A stretch of 64,000 nucleotides of DNA from Chromatiaceae bacterium (GTDB lineage: Bacteria; Pseudomonadota; Gammaproteobacteria; Chromatiales; Chromatiaceae). Each line of letters begins with the position of its first letter. Position 1 is the stretch's first letter. A model generated the notes under the pieces. The model ran no database searches, was not told the DNA's origin, and saw only the letters and a program-made list of their open reading frames with translations. Of the stretch, positions 1-12,628 are shown in pieces. A program made the position numbers and the translations under genes. Location of the stretch: contig CP037918.1 in the NCBI GenBank assembly GCA_019356535.1, positions 1,954,315 through 2,018,314 of the forward strand. Reading direction: 5' to 3'.

Positions 1-2
1 TC

Positions 3-938
3 GCCGGCAAGGTCGGCAGCATCGAGCGCCTCACCTACCTCTACCTGCTGACCGTGGCCGACATGCGCGGCACCAACCCAAAGATCTGGAACAGCTGGAA
101 GGGCGCCCTGCTCGATCGCCTGTACCGGCGCACCCGCGAGGTACTGGCCGCAGGACTCGACAACGCCGAGGACGAAAATGCGCGCATCCAGGCCGTACAG
201 TCGCTGGCGCGCAGGCAATTGCTCGACGGCGGACTGGACGAGGAGGCGATCCGCCGGTGCTGGATGCGCCTGAGCACCGACTATTTCCTGCAGACCCCGC
301 CAGAGAACGTCGTCTGGCACACCCAATTGCTGCTCGACCACGACCCGAACGACAGCATCCAGGCTGCGGTGCGCGACGATCCCGAGCGCGGCTGCACCGA
401 GATCTTCACGTTCGGTCCCGACCGCGACGGCCTGTTCGCCGACACTACCGCCCTGCTCGACCGCCTGGGGCTGGATATCTTCGGCGCACGCATCGACACC
501 ACCGACGACGGCATCGCGGTCAACAGCTACTTCGTGCTGGAGATCGATGGCCAGCCACTGGAACCCGCTCGCCGCGACGAGGTGGCCGAGGCACTGCGGG
601 CACAACTGAATGCGGGCGAACCTGTCCCCCCACCTCAGGTATGCCACCCCTCACGCCGCCTGCGCGCCTTCAACTACCCCACCGAGATGCGCTTTGAACA
701 GGACGCCGACCGAGGCGTCACCCGCCTGCACCTGCACACCCAGGACCGGCCGGGCCTGCTCTCGCTGATCGGCTCGGTGCTGGCCGCAGAAGGCCTGCGC
801 CTGCACAGCGCCCGGGTGCTCACCGAGGGCGCCCGAGCGCTCGACTGGTTCACCCTCACCGATCGTGAAAACCGGCCTATTACCGACAGCACACAACAGG
901 CGCGATTGGAGCAGGCCCTGATCGAGGCGCTGGGCTGA
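3..938 (+). CDS. glnD: Bifunctional uridylyltransferase/uridylyl-removing enzyme GlnD, C-terminal part (5' end outside window)
   Basis: GlnD senses glutamine and uridylylates or deuridylylates PII proteins. The frame is already open at the window edge, so only the last 311 codons are present. The visible N-terminal part (LYLLTVADMRGTNPKIWNSW) matches the end of the HD hydrolase domain. Two ACT domains follow, at about residues 130-185 (FTFGPDRDGLFADTTALLDR) and 245-300 (THE pattern is TQDRPGLLSLIGSVL). The GARALDWFTLTD stretch replaces the more usual GERAED-type sequence near the C-terminus. Nucleotidyltransferase residues lie outside the window and cannot be checked. Confidence 0.93.
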   Translation, partial: AGKVGSIERLTYLYLLTVADMRGTNPKIWNSWKGALLDRLYRRTREVLAAGLDNAEDENARIQAVQSLARRQLLDGGLDEEAIRRCWMRLSTDYFLQTPPENVVWHTQLLLDHDPNDSIQAAVRDDPERGCTEIFTFGPDRDGLFADTTALLDRLGLDIFGARIDTTDDGIAVNSYFVLEIDGQPLEPARRDEVAEALRAQLNAGEPVPPPQVCHPSRRLRAFNYPTEMRFEQDADRGVTRLHLHTQDRPGLLSLIGSVLAAEGLRLHSARVLTEGARALDWFTLTDRENRPITDSTQQARLEQALIEALG

Positions 939-980
939 CAGGGTGCCGGTTCACGGCGGGAATGCGGCTCCGGCAAGCCG

Positions 981-1352
981 TCAGGCCTGGATCAGTTCGC
1001 AGGCATTGCCATCGGGATCGCGGCAGAACAGGGCCGCACGCCCGCTGCGGCTGCGGGTGTACGGAATGCCGTGCGCATCGAGCCGTGCGCGCAGAGCCTC
1101 AAGGTCGGCCACCGAGAAGGCAACATGACGGTCGCGCCCGCCGTGACGGGGTCGCCCGTCGAGCGGATCGGGGTTGGGCAGCTCCAACAGGTGCACCTGC
1201 TGGCCAGCACCGGCGCTCAGCCAGGCCCCCGGGTAGCCCAAGTCGGGCCGGCTGTTGTCCACGGCCAACCCCAGCACGTCACGATAGAAGGCCAGCGCGC
1301 GATCGGTATCGCGCACCAGCACGCTGACATGATGCAGACGGATCTCACTCAC
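981..1352 (-). CDS. VOC (glyoxalase/bleomycin-resistance fold) family protein
   Basis: This is a 123-residue single VOC domain. It starts with the typical MSEIRLHHVSVLVRDTDRALAFYRDVLGL and ends with the second beta-alpha-beta unit (FCRDPDGNACELIQ). Metal ligands are plausible at His8 and the C-terminal Glu, but the substrate cannot be told from sequence. Its start overlaps the end of the upstream EamA gene by 8 bases, so the two are probably co-translated. Such stand-alone VOC proteins are often unassigned dioxygenase- or glyoxalase-like enzymes; lactoylglutathione lyase activity is possible but unproven. Confidence 0.85.
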   Translation of the reverse strand: MSEIRLHHVSVLVRDTDRALAFYRDVLGLAVDNSRPDLGYPGAWLSAGAGQQVHLLELPNPDPLDGRPRHGGRDRHVAFSVADLEALRARLDAHGIPYTRSRSGRAALFCRDPDGNACELIQA

Positions 1353-2232
1353 CTTCTACCACCTTCTTCTCGTCCAGGGACGCGGCCACCAGACCGGCGC
1401 CAATAATCATGAGGCCGCCCAGCCCCTCCTGCCAGCCCAGTGTCTCGCCGGCCAGCCACCAGGCGCTGAGCGCACCGACCACGATCTCGAACAGCATGAT
1501 CACCGAAGAACGCTGCACCGGCATGCGGCTGATCCCGTACACCACTGCCAAGGTGGAGAGCAGGAATCCTGGCACGCCCAGGGCCACCACACCGGCCCAG
1601 CCACGCCAGCCGGCCTCGGGCAGGGGCTCGCCGGTGAGCACCAGCATGACCAGCGAGACCAGCACCACACCGATCCAGGACAACTGGGTCTTGAGGGTGT
1701 CGGACAGCATCCGTAAACGACGGATCATGACATTGGTAAGCGCAAACCCCAGACCCGCGCTCAGCGCCAGCCAGTCGCCGCGACTGGGCGGATCGCCGAA
1801 CATGTCGGGCCGGTAGAGCATGACCACGGCGCCCGCCAGCCCCAGCAGCAACATGAACCAGGTCACCGTCCGGATACGCTCGCCCAGCAGCCAACGGGCG
1901 AGCAGCACTGCCCACAGCGGAGACAGGTAGAACAGGATCAGCACCCGCACCACCTGGTCGCCGATCACCGCCAGCAGGAAGGCGATATTGGTCCAGCCAG
2001 CCGCGAGCACCAGCCAGACCGCGTACCAGCCACCGGGACGCACCCGCCGCCAGGCGACGCCACGCACCAGGATCAACACCAGCAGGGCACAGGCATAGCT
2101 GATGAGGATTTGCCACAGACCGGCAATCCCGGCTTCGGCCAACCAGCGCACCGGGTACCAGATCAGTCCCCAGAAGGTCGCCGCATACAGCAGCGCCAGC
2201 AACGGCAGCAGGCCGAAGAGATGGACATTCAT
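1345..2232 (-). CDS. EamA/DMT-superfamily transporter
   Basis: This is a 295-residue membrane protein with about ten hydrophobic segments arranged as two EamA repeats. Each repeat begins with the family-like pattern (LLYAATFWGLIWYPVRWLAEAG and WLALSAGLGFALTNVMIRRL), and the C-terminus is charged and cytosolic. The DMT superfamily includes exporters of amino acids and other metabolites; the substrate is not predictable. The start chosen is the ATG at 2230-2232. The same frame stays open far upstream, but that extension lies antisense to dapC and has no family similarity. The 3' end overlaps the VOC gene. Confidence 0.88.
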   Translation of the reverse strand: MNVHLFGLLPLLALLYAATFWGLIWYPVRWLAEAGIAGLWQILISYACALLVLILVRGVAWRRVRPGGWYAVWLVLAAGWTNIAFLLAVIGDQVVRVLILFYLSPLWAVLLARWLLGERIRTVTWFMLLLGLAGAVVMLYRPDMFGDPPSRGDWLALSAGLGFALTNVMIRRLRMLSDTLKTQLSWIGVVLVSLVMLVLTGEPLPEAGWRGWAGVVALGVPGFLLSTLAVVYGISRMPVQRSSVIMLFEIVVGALSAWWLAGETLGWQEGLGGLMIIGAGLVAASLDEKKVVEGE

Positions 2233-2268
2233 ATATAATCGCCGCCTCCATATCCCTCGCCCCAGGCC

Positions 2269-3465
2269 ATGAACCCGGATCTCGATCGACTCCAACCCTA
2301 CCCCTTCGAGAAGCTGCGCGCCCTGTTCGCCGGCGTGACCCCGGCCGACAAGCCGCACATCGCGCTCTCGATCGGCGAACCCAAGCATGCCACACCAGGC
2401 TTCGTCGTCGATAGCCTGCGCGCGCACCTCGATGCTCTGGGCAGCTACCCCTTGACCCGCGGCCTGCCGGCGTTGCGCGAGGCCATCGCCGACTGGCTGG
2501 CCAGCCGTTTCGCCCTGCCCGCGGGCGGCCTCGACCCCGAGACCCAGGTGCTGCCGGTGAACGGCACCCGCGAGGCCCTGTTCGCCTTCGCCCAGGCGGT
2601 GATCGACCGCCGCCACGCCCCCTTGGTAGTCACGCCCAATCCCTTCTACCAGATCTACGAAGGCGCGGCCCTGCTGGCCGGGGCCGAGCCGCTGTTCCTG
2701 CCCTGCACCGCCGACAACGGCTATCTCCCCGACTTCGACCAGCTGAGTGCCGAACAGTGGAAGCGCATCCAGCTGGTCTATGTGTGCTCGCCGGGCAACC
2801 CTACCGGGGCGGTGATGCAGCAGGACGACTGGGCACGCCTGCTCGAACTGGCCGATGCACACGACTTCGTGATCGCCGCCGACGAGTGCTATTCGGAACT
2901 CTACTTCGACGAGGATGCCCCCCCGGTCGGCCTGTTGCAGGCCGCCACGGCACTGGGGCGCGACGATTACCGTCGCTGCGTGGTGTTCCACAGCCTGTCC
3001 AAGCGTTCGAATGCGCCAGGACTGCGCTCGGGCTTCGTGGCCGGGGATGCGCAGATCCTGGAACGCTTCCTGCGCTATCGCACCTACCACGGCTGCGCCA
3101 TGCCGGTACAGCATCAGCAGGCCAGCATCGCCGCCTGGCGTGACGAGGCCCATGTGCGCGAAAATCGCGCCCTGTACCGCAAAAAGTTCGACGCCGTGCT
3201 CACCATCCTGCAACCTGTGCTGGACGTGCAGCGCCCCCAGGCCGGCTTCTACCTGTGGGCGCGGGTACCCGGCGGCGACGACGAGGCCTTCGCGCGCGGA
3301 TTGTTCGAACACCAGCACGTCACCGTACTGCCCGGCAGCTATCTGTCGCGCGCGGTGGACGGCAAGAACCCCGGTGCCGGCCATGTGCGCATGGCCCTGG
3401 TGGCCACCCTTGAAGAATGCATAGAAGCAGCGGAACGCATCCGCGCCTACATCGAATCCCTATAG
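2269..3465 (+). CDS. dapC: Succinyldiaminopimelate transaminase (DapC)
   Basis: This is a 398-residue class I/II PLP aminotransferase. It opens with MNPDLDRLQPYPFEKLRALF and the ISIGEPKH-type segment characteristic of the proteobacterial DapC group. The PLP lysine is in HSLSKRSNAPGLRSGF, with the upstream CSPGNPTG and DECYSEL motifs that hold the cofactor. It would convert N-succinyl-2-amino-6-ketopimelate to succinyl-DAP in lysine and peptidoglycan-precursor synthesis. dapD follows after 24 bases, which supports the assignment over a general aspartate aminotransferase. Confidence 0.93.
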   Translation: MNPDLDRLQPYPFEKLRALFAGVTPADKPHIALSIGEPKHATPGFVVDSLRAHLDALGSYPLTRGLPALREAIADWLASRFALPAGGLDPETQVLPVNGTREALFAFAQAVIDRRHAPLVVTPNPFYQIYEGAALLAGAEPLFLPCTADNGYLPDFDQLSAEQWKRIQLVYVCSPGNPTGAVMQQDDWARLLELADAHDFVIAADECYSELYFDEDAPPVGLLQAATALGRDDYRRCVVFHSLSKRSNAPGLRSGFVAGDAQILERFLRYRTYHGCAMPVQHQQASIAAWRDEAHVRENRALYRKKFDAVLTILQPVLDVQRPQAGFYLWARVPGGDDEAFARGLFEHQHVTVLPGSYLSRAVDGKNPGAGHVRMALVATLEECIEAAERIRAYIESL

Positions 3466-3489
3466 AGAACCCCACACAGGAGCCCTCCC

Positions 3490-4311
<822 letters not shown>

Positions 4312-4346
4312 CACCCATCGACCGCAGGACGCTGAAAGCGTCCTGT

Positions 4347-4440
4347 TTCTCCTCCCCCTTGGGGGGGAGGGCCGGGAGGGGGCCGGAACAGGTAGTCACG
4401 CCCCCTCCTGACCTCTCCCGCAAGCAGGGAGGGATTCAGG
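4347..4440. repeat. GC-rich palindromic intergenic repeat, copy 1
   Basis: The dapD to arsC-like gap is filled by short C-run/G-run palindromes. The segment 4399-4436 is almost identical to 41072-41110 (shared core GCCCCCTCCTGACCTC followed by CCCGCAAGC). Related elements occur at 4873-4912, 17447-17516 and 21085-21140. This looks like a dispersed small palindromic element that can fold into stable hairpins, with no coding capacity of its own. Confidence 0.7.
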
Positions 4441-4491
4441 TCAAGAGCCCTGGCGCCCTCCCTTTTTCTGTACCTTGCACTGGATACCGGC

Positions 4492-4839
4492 ATGATCGCG
4501 CTCTACGGCATACCCAACTGCGACACCATGAAGAAGGCCCGTGCCTGGCTGGCCGAGCATGGTATCGACTACCGCTTCCACGACTACAAGAAGGAAGGCA
4601 TCGACGAGGCGACACTGCACGAGTGGATCGCGCAGGTCGGCTGGGAGACACTGCTCAACCGCCGCGGCATGATGTGGCGCAAGGTACCGCCGGAGGTACG
4701 CGAGCACATCGACGAGGCCAGCGCCATCCGCCTCATGCTCGAGACGCCGAGCATCATCAAGCGCCCAGTACTGATCGACGAACAGGGCCAGGTGCACGTC
4801 GGCTTCAAGCCCGAGCAGTACCAGGCCCTGTTCGGCTGA
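4492..4839 (+). CDS. ArsC/Spx-family thioredoxin-fold reductase-like protein (YffB-like)
   Basis: The 115-residue protein starts with MIALYGIPNCDTMKKARAWL. It has a single Cys in the position of the ArsC/Spx active-site cysteine, and the family C-terminal segment IIKRPVLIDEQG. It resembles E. coli YffB, which also sits beside dapE, rather than a true arsenate reductase. The cellular role of YffB-type proteins is not established; a glutathione-linked reductase function is inferred from the fold. Location between dapD and dapE suggests co-transcription. Confidence 0.85.
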   Translation: MIALYGIPNCDTMKKARAWLAEHGIDYRFHDYKKEGIDEATLHEWIAQVGWETLLNRRGMMWRKVPPEVREHIDEASAIRLMLETPSIIKRPVLIDEQGQVHVGFKPEQYQALFG

Positions 4840-6093
<1,254 letters not shown>

Positions 6094-6336
6094 CCCGGAC
6101 GTTTCACCGGCCGAACAACGCTTGAAGAATGCTCGGGCAAAGATGGCAAAGGAAGGACGCCCACCGTCGATTTCGGCTCGCGCCCCGCATCGTTCTATCC
6201 CGATTCCAGCGGTTTCTCGCTCACTGTGGCTTGGTTTTTACTCAAGCGATAACAACGGCTATCCCTTTCGCTCCACACCGGCGCCACAGCGCCTGCGAAT
6301 TCCGCCGGCTCTCGGGATGCCGGCAAAACATCCGGG

Positions 6337-8535
<2,199 letters not shown>

Positions 8536-8739
8536 CGATGGTTCCTGCGGTCTTGCCGGCGGCAACCGGCCCTCTATAGCTTGCCTGCTTATATCATAGC
8601 TTCCAGCCCACCCGGCACCGCTGGCACCTTTGCGCCACCCTGTTCACAGCGCCACCGGGATACAGAACACAGAGCCCCGTCCCGCCACCTGGCGAGGGCC
8701 GATGGGCTATCAGGATAGACCGCTCAAGCCGCGCCCGCT

Positions 8740-9021
8740 TCAGGCCCAGACGCTGACCCCCAGCATGTCGTCGATGGCCTGCCGCTGTTCGGCCCCTGCC
8801 ACCGCATCATAGGCAGACAAGGCACGATGCGCCGGGCCGGCGAGTCGGGCCTCCCGGGGTGGCATCTCACCTTGCCCGACCTGCAAACGGGCGACCGGCA
8901 GCCGCTCCCGCTCGGCGCCCGCCCTGCCGGCCGCCTCGGCAGGCGCGACCTGCTCGACTGGACGACTGGGGCCAGCCGACAAGGGGCGATACAGGGCAGT
9001 TTGCAGGGAAGCGATGCGCAT
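8740..9021 (-). CDS. Small protein of unknown function
   Basis: The 93-residue product has a Pro/Ala/Arg-rich middle and a more ordered C-terminal part (RALSAYDAVAGAEQRQAIDDML ending GVSVWA). That ending resembles short gammaproteobacterial proteins of unknown role that finish in a LGVDxYA-like sequence. No catalytic motif or membrane segment is seen. A weak GGGTGA ribosome-binding sequence precedes the ATG at 9019-9021. The frame is open upstream, but that part overlaps no known domain. Confidence 0.5.
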   Translation of the reverse strand: MRIASLQTALYRPLSAGPSRPVEQVAPAEAAGRAGAERERLPVARLQVGQGEMPPREARLAGPAHRALSAYDAVAGAEQRQAIDDMLGVSVWA

Positions 9022-9110
9022 GGTTCACCCGTCAACCCGGCCGTGGACCGGCAGGGATTATAGTCAAGCGACAAAAAGGGGGCCAGCCGCCCCGTGAAAG
9101 AGGTTGCGGC

Positions 9111-9311
9111 TCAGGCCACCTTGGCGAAGGTGTACTCAGCGCCGTTGCGCTTGACCTTTATGCCGGTACGCTCGAAGACCACCTCTTCACCGTCGGCGAT
9201 CTCCTTCTGGTCACCCGCGACCACCACCAGGCCCTCGTGGGTCACACCGCAATGAATGATGCCCAGCTTGTCGTGGTGTGGGACCGTCAGGGTCAGGGTC
9301 TCGTCACTCAT
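9111..9311 (-). CDS. Small protein of unknown function with strong ribosome-binding site
   Basis: This is a 66-residue product (MSDETLTLTVPHHDKLGIIHCGV...) with alternating charged and beta-like segments, a single Cys after two nearby His residues, and no signal peptide. An AGGAGGAA ribosome-binding site lies 8 bases before the ATG, which supports real translation. It lies between the HIT gene and the gene at 8740-9021, on the same strand. The family is not recognised; the sequence suggests a small beta-rich domain. Confidence 0.55.
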   Translation of the reverse strand: MSDETLTLTVPHHDKLGIIHCGVTHEGLVVVAGDQKEIADGEEVVFERTGIKVKRNGAEYTFAKVA

Positions 9312-9428
9312 GCCGATTCCTCCTGTACAGGTTTCAGGTGATTAAAGACGGACGAGTCTTCAATATGGGCGCACAATGGCGTGACTCAAGACCACAAAGA
9401 GTGGGGTTGTTGCCTCCCCGAGTGCCGT

Positions 9429-9773
9429 TCACCCCGGCGGCCAGGTCATCTGTCGGCCGCCGAGCAGGTGCAGGTGGATGTGGAACACGGTCTGTCCGCC
9501 CTCGGCGTTGCAATTCATCAGCGTGCGGTAGCCGCGCTCGGCCAGGCCCTCGTCGGCAGCGACCTTGGCTGCGACACGGCACAGGTGGCCGACCAGCGCC
9601 TCGTCGCCCTCGGTCAGGTCGTTGAGGGTGGCGATGTGACGGCGCGGGATCAACAGCACGTGCACCGGCGCCTGGGGATTGAGATCGCGAAAGCCGACCA
9701 CCTGGTCGTCCTCGTAGACCTTCTCCGCCGGGATCTCTCCGGCAGCAATCTTGCAGAAGATGCAGTCGCTCAT
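9429..9773 (-). CDS. HIT-family nucleotide-binding protein (HinT-like)
   Basis: The 114-residue protein is of the histidine-triad family, which hydrolyses adenosine phosphoramidates and related nucleotides. The N-terminal zinc-site-like [12 protein letters not shown] and the triad HIHLHLLGG near the C-terminus are visible. The downstream [10 protein letters not shown] matches HinT endings. Its ATG overlaps the recR stop codon (ATGA), so it is translationally coupled to recR. Confidence 0.93.
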   Translation of the reverse strand: MSDCIFCKIAAGEIPAEKVYEDDQVVGFRDLNPQAPVHVLLIPRRHIATLNDLTEGDEALVGHLCRVAAKVAADEGLAERGYRTLMNCNAEGGQTVFHIHLHLLGGRQMTWPPG

Positions 9774-10381
9774 GGGTCGTTCTCCATCAGTCGGCGGCGC
9801 CCGGCGAAGGCATGTGCCAAGGTGCCGCTGTCCACATATTCGAGCTCGCCGCCCAGGGGCACGCCGTGGGCAATGCGCGTGATCTGGATGTCCAGCCCCG
9901 CAGCCAGCTCGCCGATATAGTGCGCCGTGGCCTCGCCCTCGACCGTGGTGGTGGTGGCGAGGATCAGTTCGCGCACCGGGTCGGCGCGCAGGCGCTCGCG
10001 CAGGTCATCAAGCCCCAGTTCAGCCGGACCGATGCCGTCGAGCGGCGAGAGCCGCCCGCCTAGTACGAAGTACAGCCCCCCGAAACCTGTCGCCTGTTCG
10101 ATGGCCATCACGTCGGTCGGGTTCTCGACCACGCACAGCAGGCCGGGATCGCGCTGCGGGTTGGCACACAGGCGGCAAAGTTCGCGCTCGGTCAGCGTGC
10201 GGCAGCGGGCGCAATGGCCAATCTGCTCCACCGCCTGCTCGAGTACCCGCGCCAGCCGTCGTCCGCCTTCGCGGTCGCGCTCCAGGATGTGAAAAGCCAT
10301 GCGCTGCGCCGACTTGGGGCCGACCCCGGGCAGGCAGCGCAGGGCCTCGATGAGCTGTTGCAGCAGGGGCGTCTCGCTCAC
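9770..10381 (-). CDS. recR: Recombination mediator protein RecR
   Basis: This is a 203-residue RecFOR-pathway protein. Domain order: helix-hairpin-helix at about residues 8-35 ([20 protein letters not shown]), a Cys4 zinc finger at about 55-75 ([16 protein letters not shown]), then a Toprim domain ([19 protein letters not shown], followed by the [10 protein letters not shown] segment). It loads RecA at gaps with RecO. It lies 10 bases after ybaB, the usual dnaX-ybaB-recR order. Confidence 0.97.
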   Translation of the reverse strand: MSETPLLQQLIEALRCLPGVGPKSAQRMAFHILERDREGGRRLARVLEQAVEQIGHCARCRTLTERELCRLCANPQRDPGLLCVVENPTDVMAIEQATGFGGLYFVLGGRLSPLDGIGPAELGLDDLRERLRADPVRELILATTTTVEGEATAHYIGELAAGLDIQITRIAHGVPLGGELEYVDSGTLAHAFAGRRRLMENDP

Positions 10382-10391
10382 CCAGCCGGCC

Positions 10392-10715
10392 TCAGAAGGG
10401 CAGTTTCATGCCCGGCGGCAGGTTGATGCCGGCGGTGACTCCCGCCATGCGCTCCTTGGTGTGCTCCTCGAGACGATGTACCGCGTCGTTCATGGCGGCA
10501 GCGATCAAGTCCTCAAGCATCTCGCGATCGTCACCCATCAGGGAGTCGTCGATCTCCACCCGCCGCACCTCGTGGCGGCCGTTGATGGTGATCTTCACCA
10601 GGCCGCCGCCGGACTGGCCCTGGACCTCGGCCCGCGCCAGTTCCTCCTGCGCCTTCTGCAGTTCTTCCTGCATCTTCTGCGCCTGTTTCATCAGGTTGCC
10701 AAGACCACCTTTCAT
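10392..10715 (-). CDS. ybaB: YbaB/EbfC-family nucleoid-associated protein
   Basis: The 107-residue homodimeric DNA-binding protein shows the family start [20 protein letters not shown], central [20 protein letters not shown] and C-terminal [18 protein letters not shown]. It lies in the conserved dnaX-ybaB-recR order. It probably binds DNA non-specifically and shapes the nucleoid or helps recombination; the exact role in this group is not known. Confidence 0.96.
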   Translation of the reverse strand: MKGGLGNLMKQAQKMQEELQKAQEELARAEVQGQSGGGLVKITINGRHEVRRVEIDDSLMGDDREMLEDLIAAAMNDAVHRLEEHTKERMAGVTAGINLPPGMKLPF

Positions 10716-10746
10716 ATGCGTTCTCTCTCGATGTCAATGGATGAAA

Positions 10747-12366
10747 TCAGTGCTCGACCGGGCGGATCGAGTCCTCGACCAGCTCGGCATCGAAACCGTC
10801 CTGCAGGGCCTGCACCAGGGGATCGGCGGCGATGTCTTCGCGCGCCTGGCGCTCGCGCTGCATGCGCGCCTGCTGCTGGCGCTGCGCCGGGGTGTCGGCC
10901 GCCTCCTCGGTGTGCCACTGCACCCGCAACTCGCCGGCATACTGGCGCAGGGCATCGAGCAGGCGCTGTTCGGCCAGTGGACTGCGCAGCGAGGCGCAAC
11001 TGGCATCAACCGCCAAGGTGAGGGTGTGGCCGTCCCAGTCGCGCACCACCGAGTGCGCCGCAAGCTGGGCGGCCATGCCGCGCAGGCCCAGACGCGGTAA
11101 CAGGGCGTGCCAGTCGGCAAAGGGATTGTCACCTTCCCCCGCTGGCGCGCTCTCCGCTACCGCAGCCGACGTCTCCCGCACCTCGGCGGCGGGCGCCGCG
11201 CTGGTTTCTGCAGGAGGGGCCGATGGGGGCGAGGCCGGCGCCGTGCGCGCAGGCGCCGATGCGCGCTGGCCTTCCGGGCCATCATCCGGGCGAAATGCCA
11301 GCATCCGCAGCAGGACCATCTCGAAGCCCGACTGCGCATCCGGCGCCAGCGGCAGATCGCGCTGGCCGACCAAGGCGATCTGGTAGTAGAGCTGGGTCTC
11401 TTCGGGGGAGAGTGCCGCGGCCAGAGCCTCGAAACGCTCGCGCTCGCCCCAGCTCGCCGACCAGGCCTCCGGCGTAGCCTGCAACAGGGCGATGCGGTGC
11501 AGCAGTAACAGCAGGTCCTTGAGCAGGGCAGCGAAGTCCGAGGACTTCTCGGCCAGGGCACGCACCCCTTCCAGCACCCCGGCGGCATCGCCCTGCTGCA
11601 CCCGCTCGAGCAGCTCGGGCAACAGGTCCGAGGCGCTCACGCCGAGCATGTCGCGCACCGCTTCATAATCCACCCGCCCGCCACCGAAGGCGATGGCCTG
11701 GTCGAGCAGGCTCAGGCCGTCGCGCATGCTGCCATCAGCGGCACGCGCCAGCAGGTAGAGCGCACGCGTATCGTGTTCGATGCCCTCCTCGCCCAGGATA
11801 TGCTCGAACTGCCCCTGGATCTGCTCGATAGGCAGACGGTTGAGACTGAATTGCAGGCAACGCGAGAGCACGGTGACCGGCACCTTTTGCGGGTCGGTGG
11901 TCGCCAGCAGGAACTTGACGTGCGGCGGCGGCTCCTCGAGCGTCTTGAGCAGAGCGTTGAAGCTGTGGCTGGAGAACATGTGTACTTCGTCGATGAGGTA
12001 CACCTTGTAGCGCCCGCGCACCGGTGCATAGGGCACGTTCTCGAGCAGCTCACGGGTGTCGTCCACCCCGGTCTTGGAGGCGGCATCCACCTCGATCAGA
12101 TCGACGAAGCGCCCTTCGTCCACCTCGCGGCAGATGCTGCACTCGCCACAAGGCTGCGCGCTCACCCCCTGCTCGCAGTTGAGCGACTTGGCGAGGATGC
12201 GCGCGATGGTGGTCTTGCCGACACCTCGGGTGCCGGTAAACAGATAGGCATGGTGCAGACGGTCGTTCTCCAGCGCATTGCTCAGCGCGCGCACCACGTG
12301 GGCCTGACCGACCAGCTCGGAGAATGTCTTGGGACGCCAGCGACGCGCCAGTACCTGATAGGACAT
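10747..12366 (-). CDS. dnaX: DNA polymerase III subunits gamma/tau (DnaX)
   Basis: This is a 539-residue clamp-loader ATPase. It has Walker A GTRGVGKTTIAR, a zinc-binding Cys cluster (CEQGVSAQPCGECSIC), Walker B LIDEVHMFS and SRC-type sensor sequence (TVLSRCLQFSLNRL). After about residue 365 comes an Ala/Pro-rich linker, then a C-terminal tau domain that would contact DnaB and the polymerase. I saw no obvious A-run slippery heptamer for a gamma-producing frameshift. The 4.5S RNA gene lies just upstream, a common gammaproteobacterial arrangement. Confidence 0.96.
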   Translation of the reverse strand: MSYQVLARRWRPKTFSELVGQAHVVRALSNALENDRLHHAYLFTGTRGVGKTTIARILAKSLNCEQGVSAQPCGECSICREVDEGRFVDLIEVDAASKTGVDDTRELLENVPYAPVRGRYKVYLIDEVHMFSSHSFNALLKTLEEPPPHVKFLLATTDPQKVPVTVLSRCLQFSLNRLPIEQIQGQFEHILGEEGIEHDTRALYLLARAADGSMRDGLSLLDQAIAFGGGRVDYEAVRDMLGVSASDLLPELLERVQQGDAAGVLEGVRALAEKSSDFAALLKDLLLLLHRIALLQATPEAWSASWGERERFEALAAALSPEETQLYYQIALVGQRDLPLAPDAQSGFEMVLLRMLAFRPDDGPEGQRASAPARTAPASPPSAPPAETSAAPAAEVRETSAAVAESAPAGEGDNPFADWHALLPRLGLRGMAAQLAAHSVVRDWDGHTLTLAVDASCASLRSPLAEQRLLDALRQYAGELRVQWHTEEAADTPAQRQQQARMQRERQAREDIAADPLVQALQDGFDAELVEDSIRPVEH

Positions 12367-12438
12367 ATCGCGGATACCTGCGGAAAGCGGATTGGCAGTT
12401 TAACCGAATCGGGCGCGCGGGCCGGCGGGAATAAGGGC

Positions 12439-12546
12439 GGCGACCCTGCCAGCGATTCCCGGCGCACGCGTCAGCTGCTGTGGCTGCTCCCTTCCGGGCC
12501 TGACCAGGTTCACAACCTAGCGTCGCGGGAGACCAACAGGGTCACC
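12439..12546 (-). ncRNA. ffs: Signal recognition particle 4.5S RNA
   Basis: The minus strand carries the SRP Alu-less small RNA signature. It has the apical GGTCAGGCCCGGAAGGGAGC loop region (GGAA tetraloop), the symmetric internal loop and the flanking long stem. The stem's ends pair GGTGACCCTG with CAGGGTCGCC. Length is about 108 nt, close to the 114-nt E. coli RNA. It acts with Ffh to target membrane proteins co-translationally. It lies 72 bases upstream of dnaX. Confidence 0.95.
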
Positions 12547-12558
12547 ATCGAACCTCAA

Positions 12559-12564
12559 ATTATG
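12559..12564 (-). promoter_or_regulatory. ffs: Probable -10 element of the 4.5S RNA promoter
   Basis: On the minus strand the sequence GGCATAATTTGAGG stands about 12-18 bases before the start of the RNA, giving a CATAAT hexamer (5 of 6 matches to TATAAT). A clear -35 was not identified. Confidence 0.4.
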
Positions 12565-12628
12565 CCAGAAAAACGGCTGGGCGAGGAGTTCACCACGAAG
12601 AGCACAAAGATTTTGCGGTTTCACGCCC

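Noticed and set aside
2233..3384. N-terminal extension of the EamA transporter frame across dapC
   Set aside because: The extension is antisense to dapC, has no EamA similarity and has a better start at 2232 followed at once by the first membrane helix.
6094..6336. Possible small gene after dapE
   Set aside because: The open frame is Pro/Arg-rich without a ribosome-binding site; the 243-base gap shows no RNA signature either.
10747..12366. Programmed frameshift in dnaX to give gamma
   Set aside because: No A-AAA-AAG-type heptamer with a following hairpin was seen in the linker region, so only full-length tau is supported.
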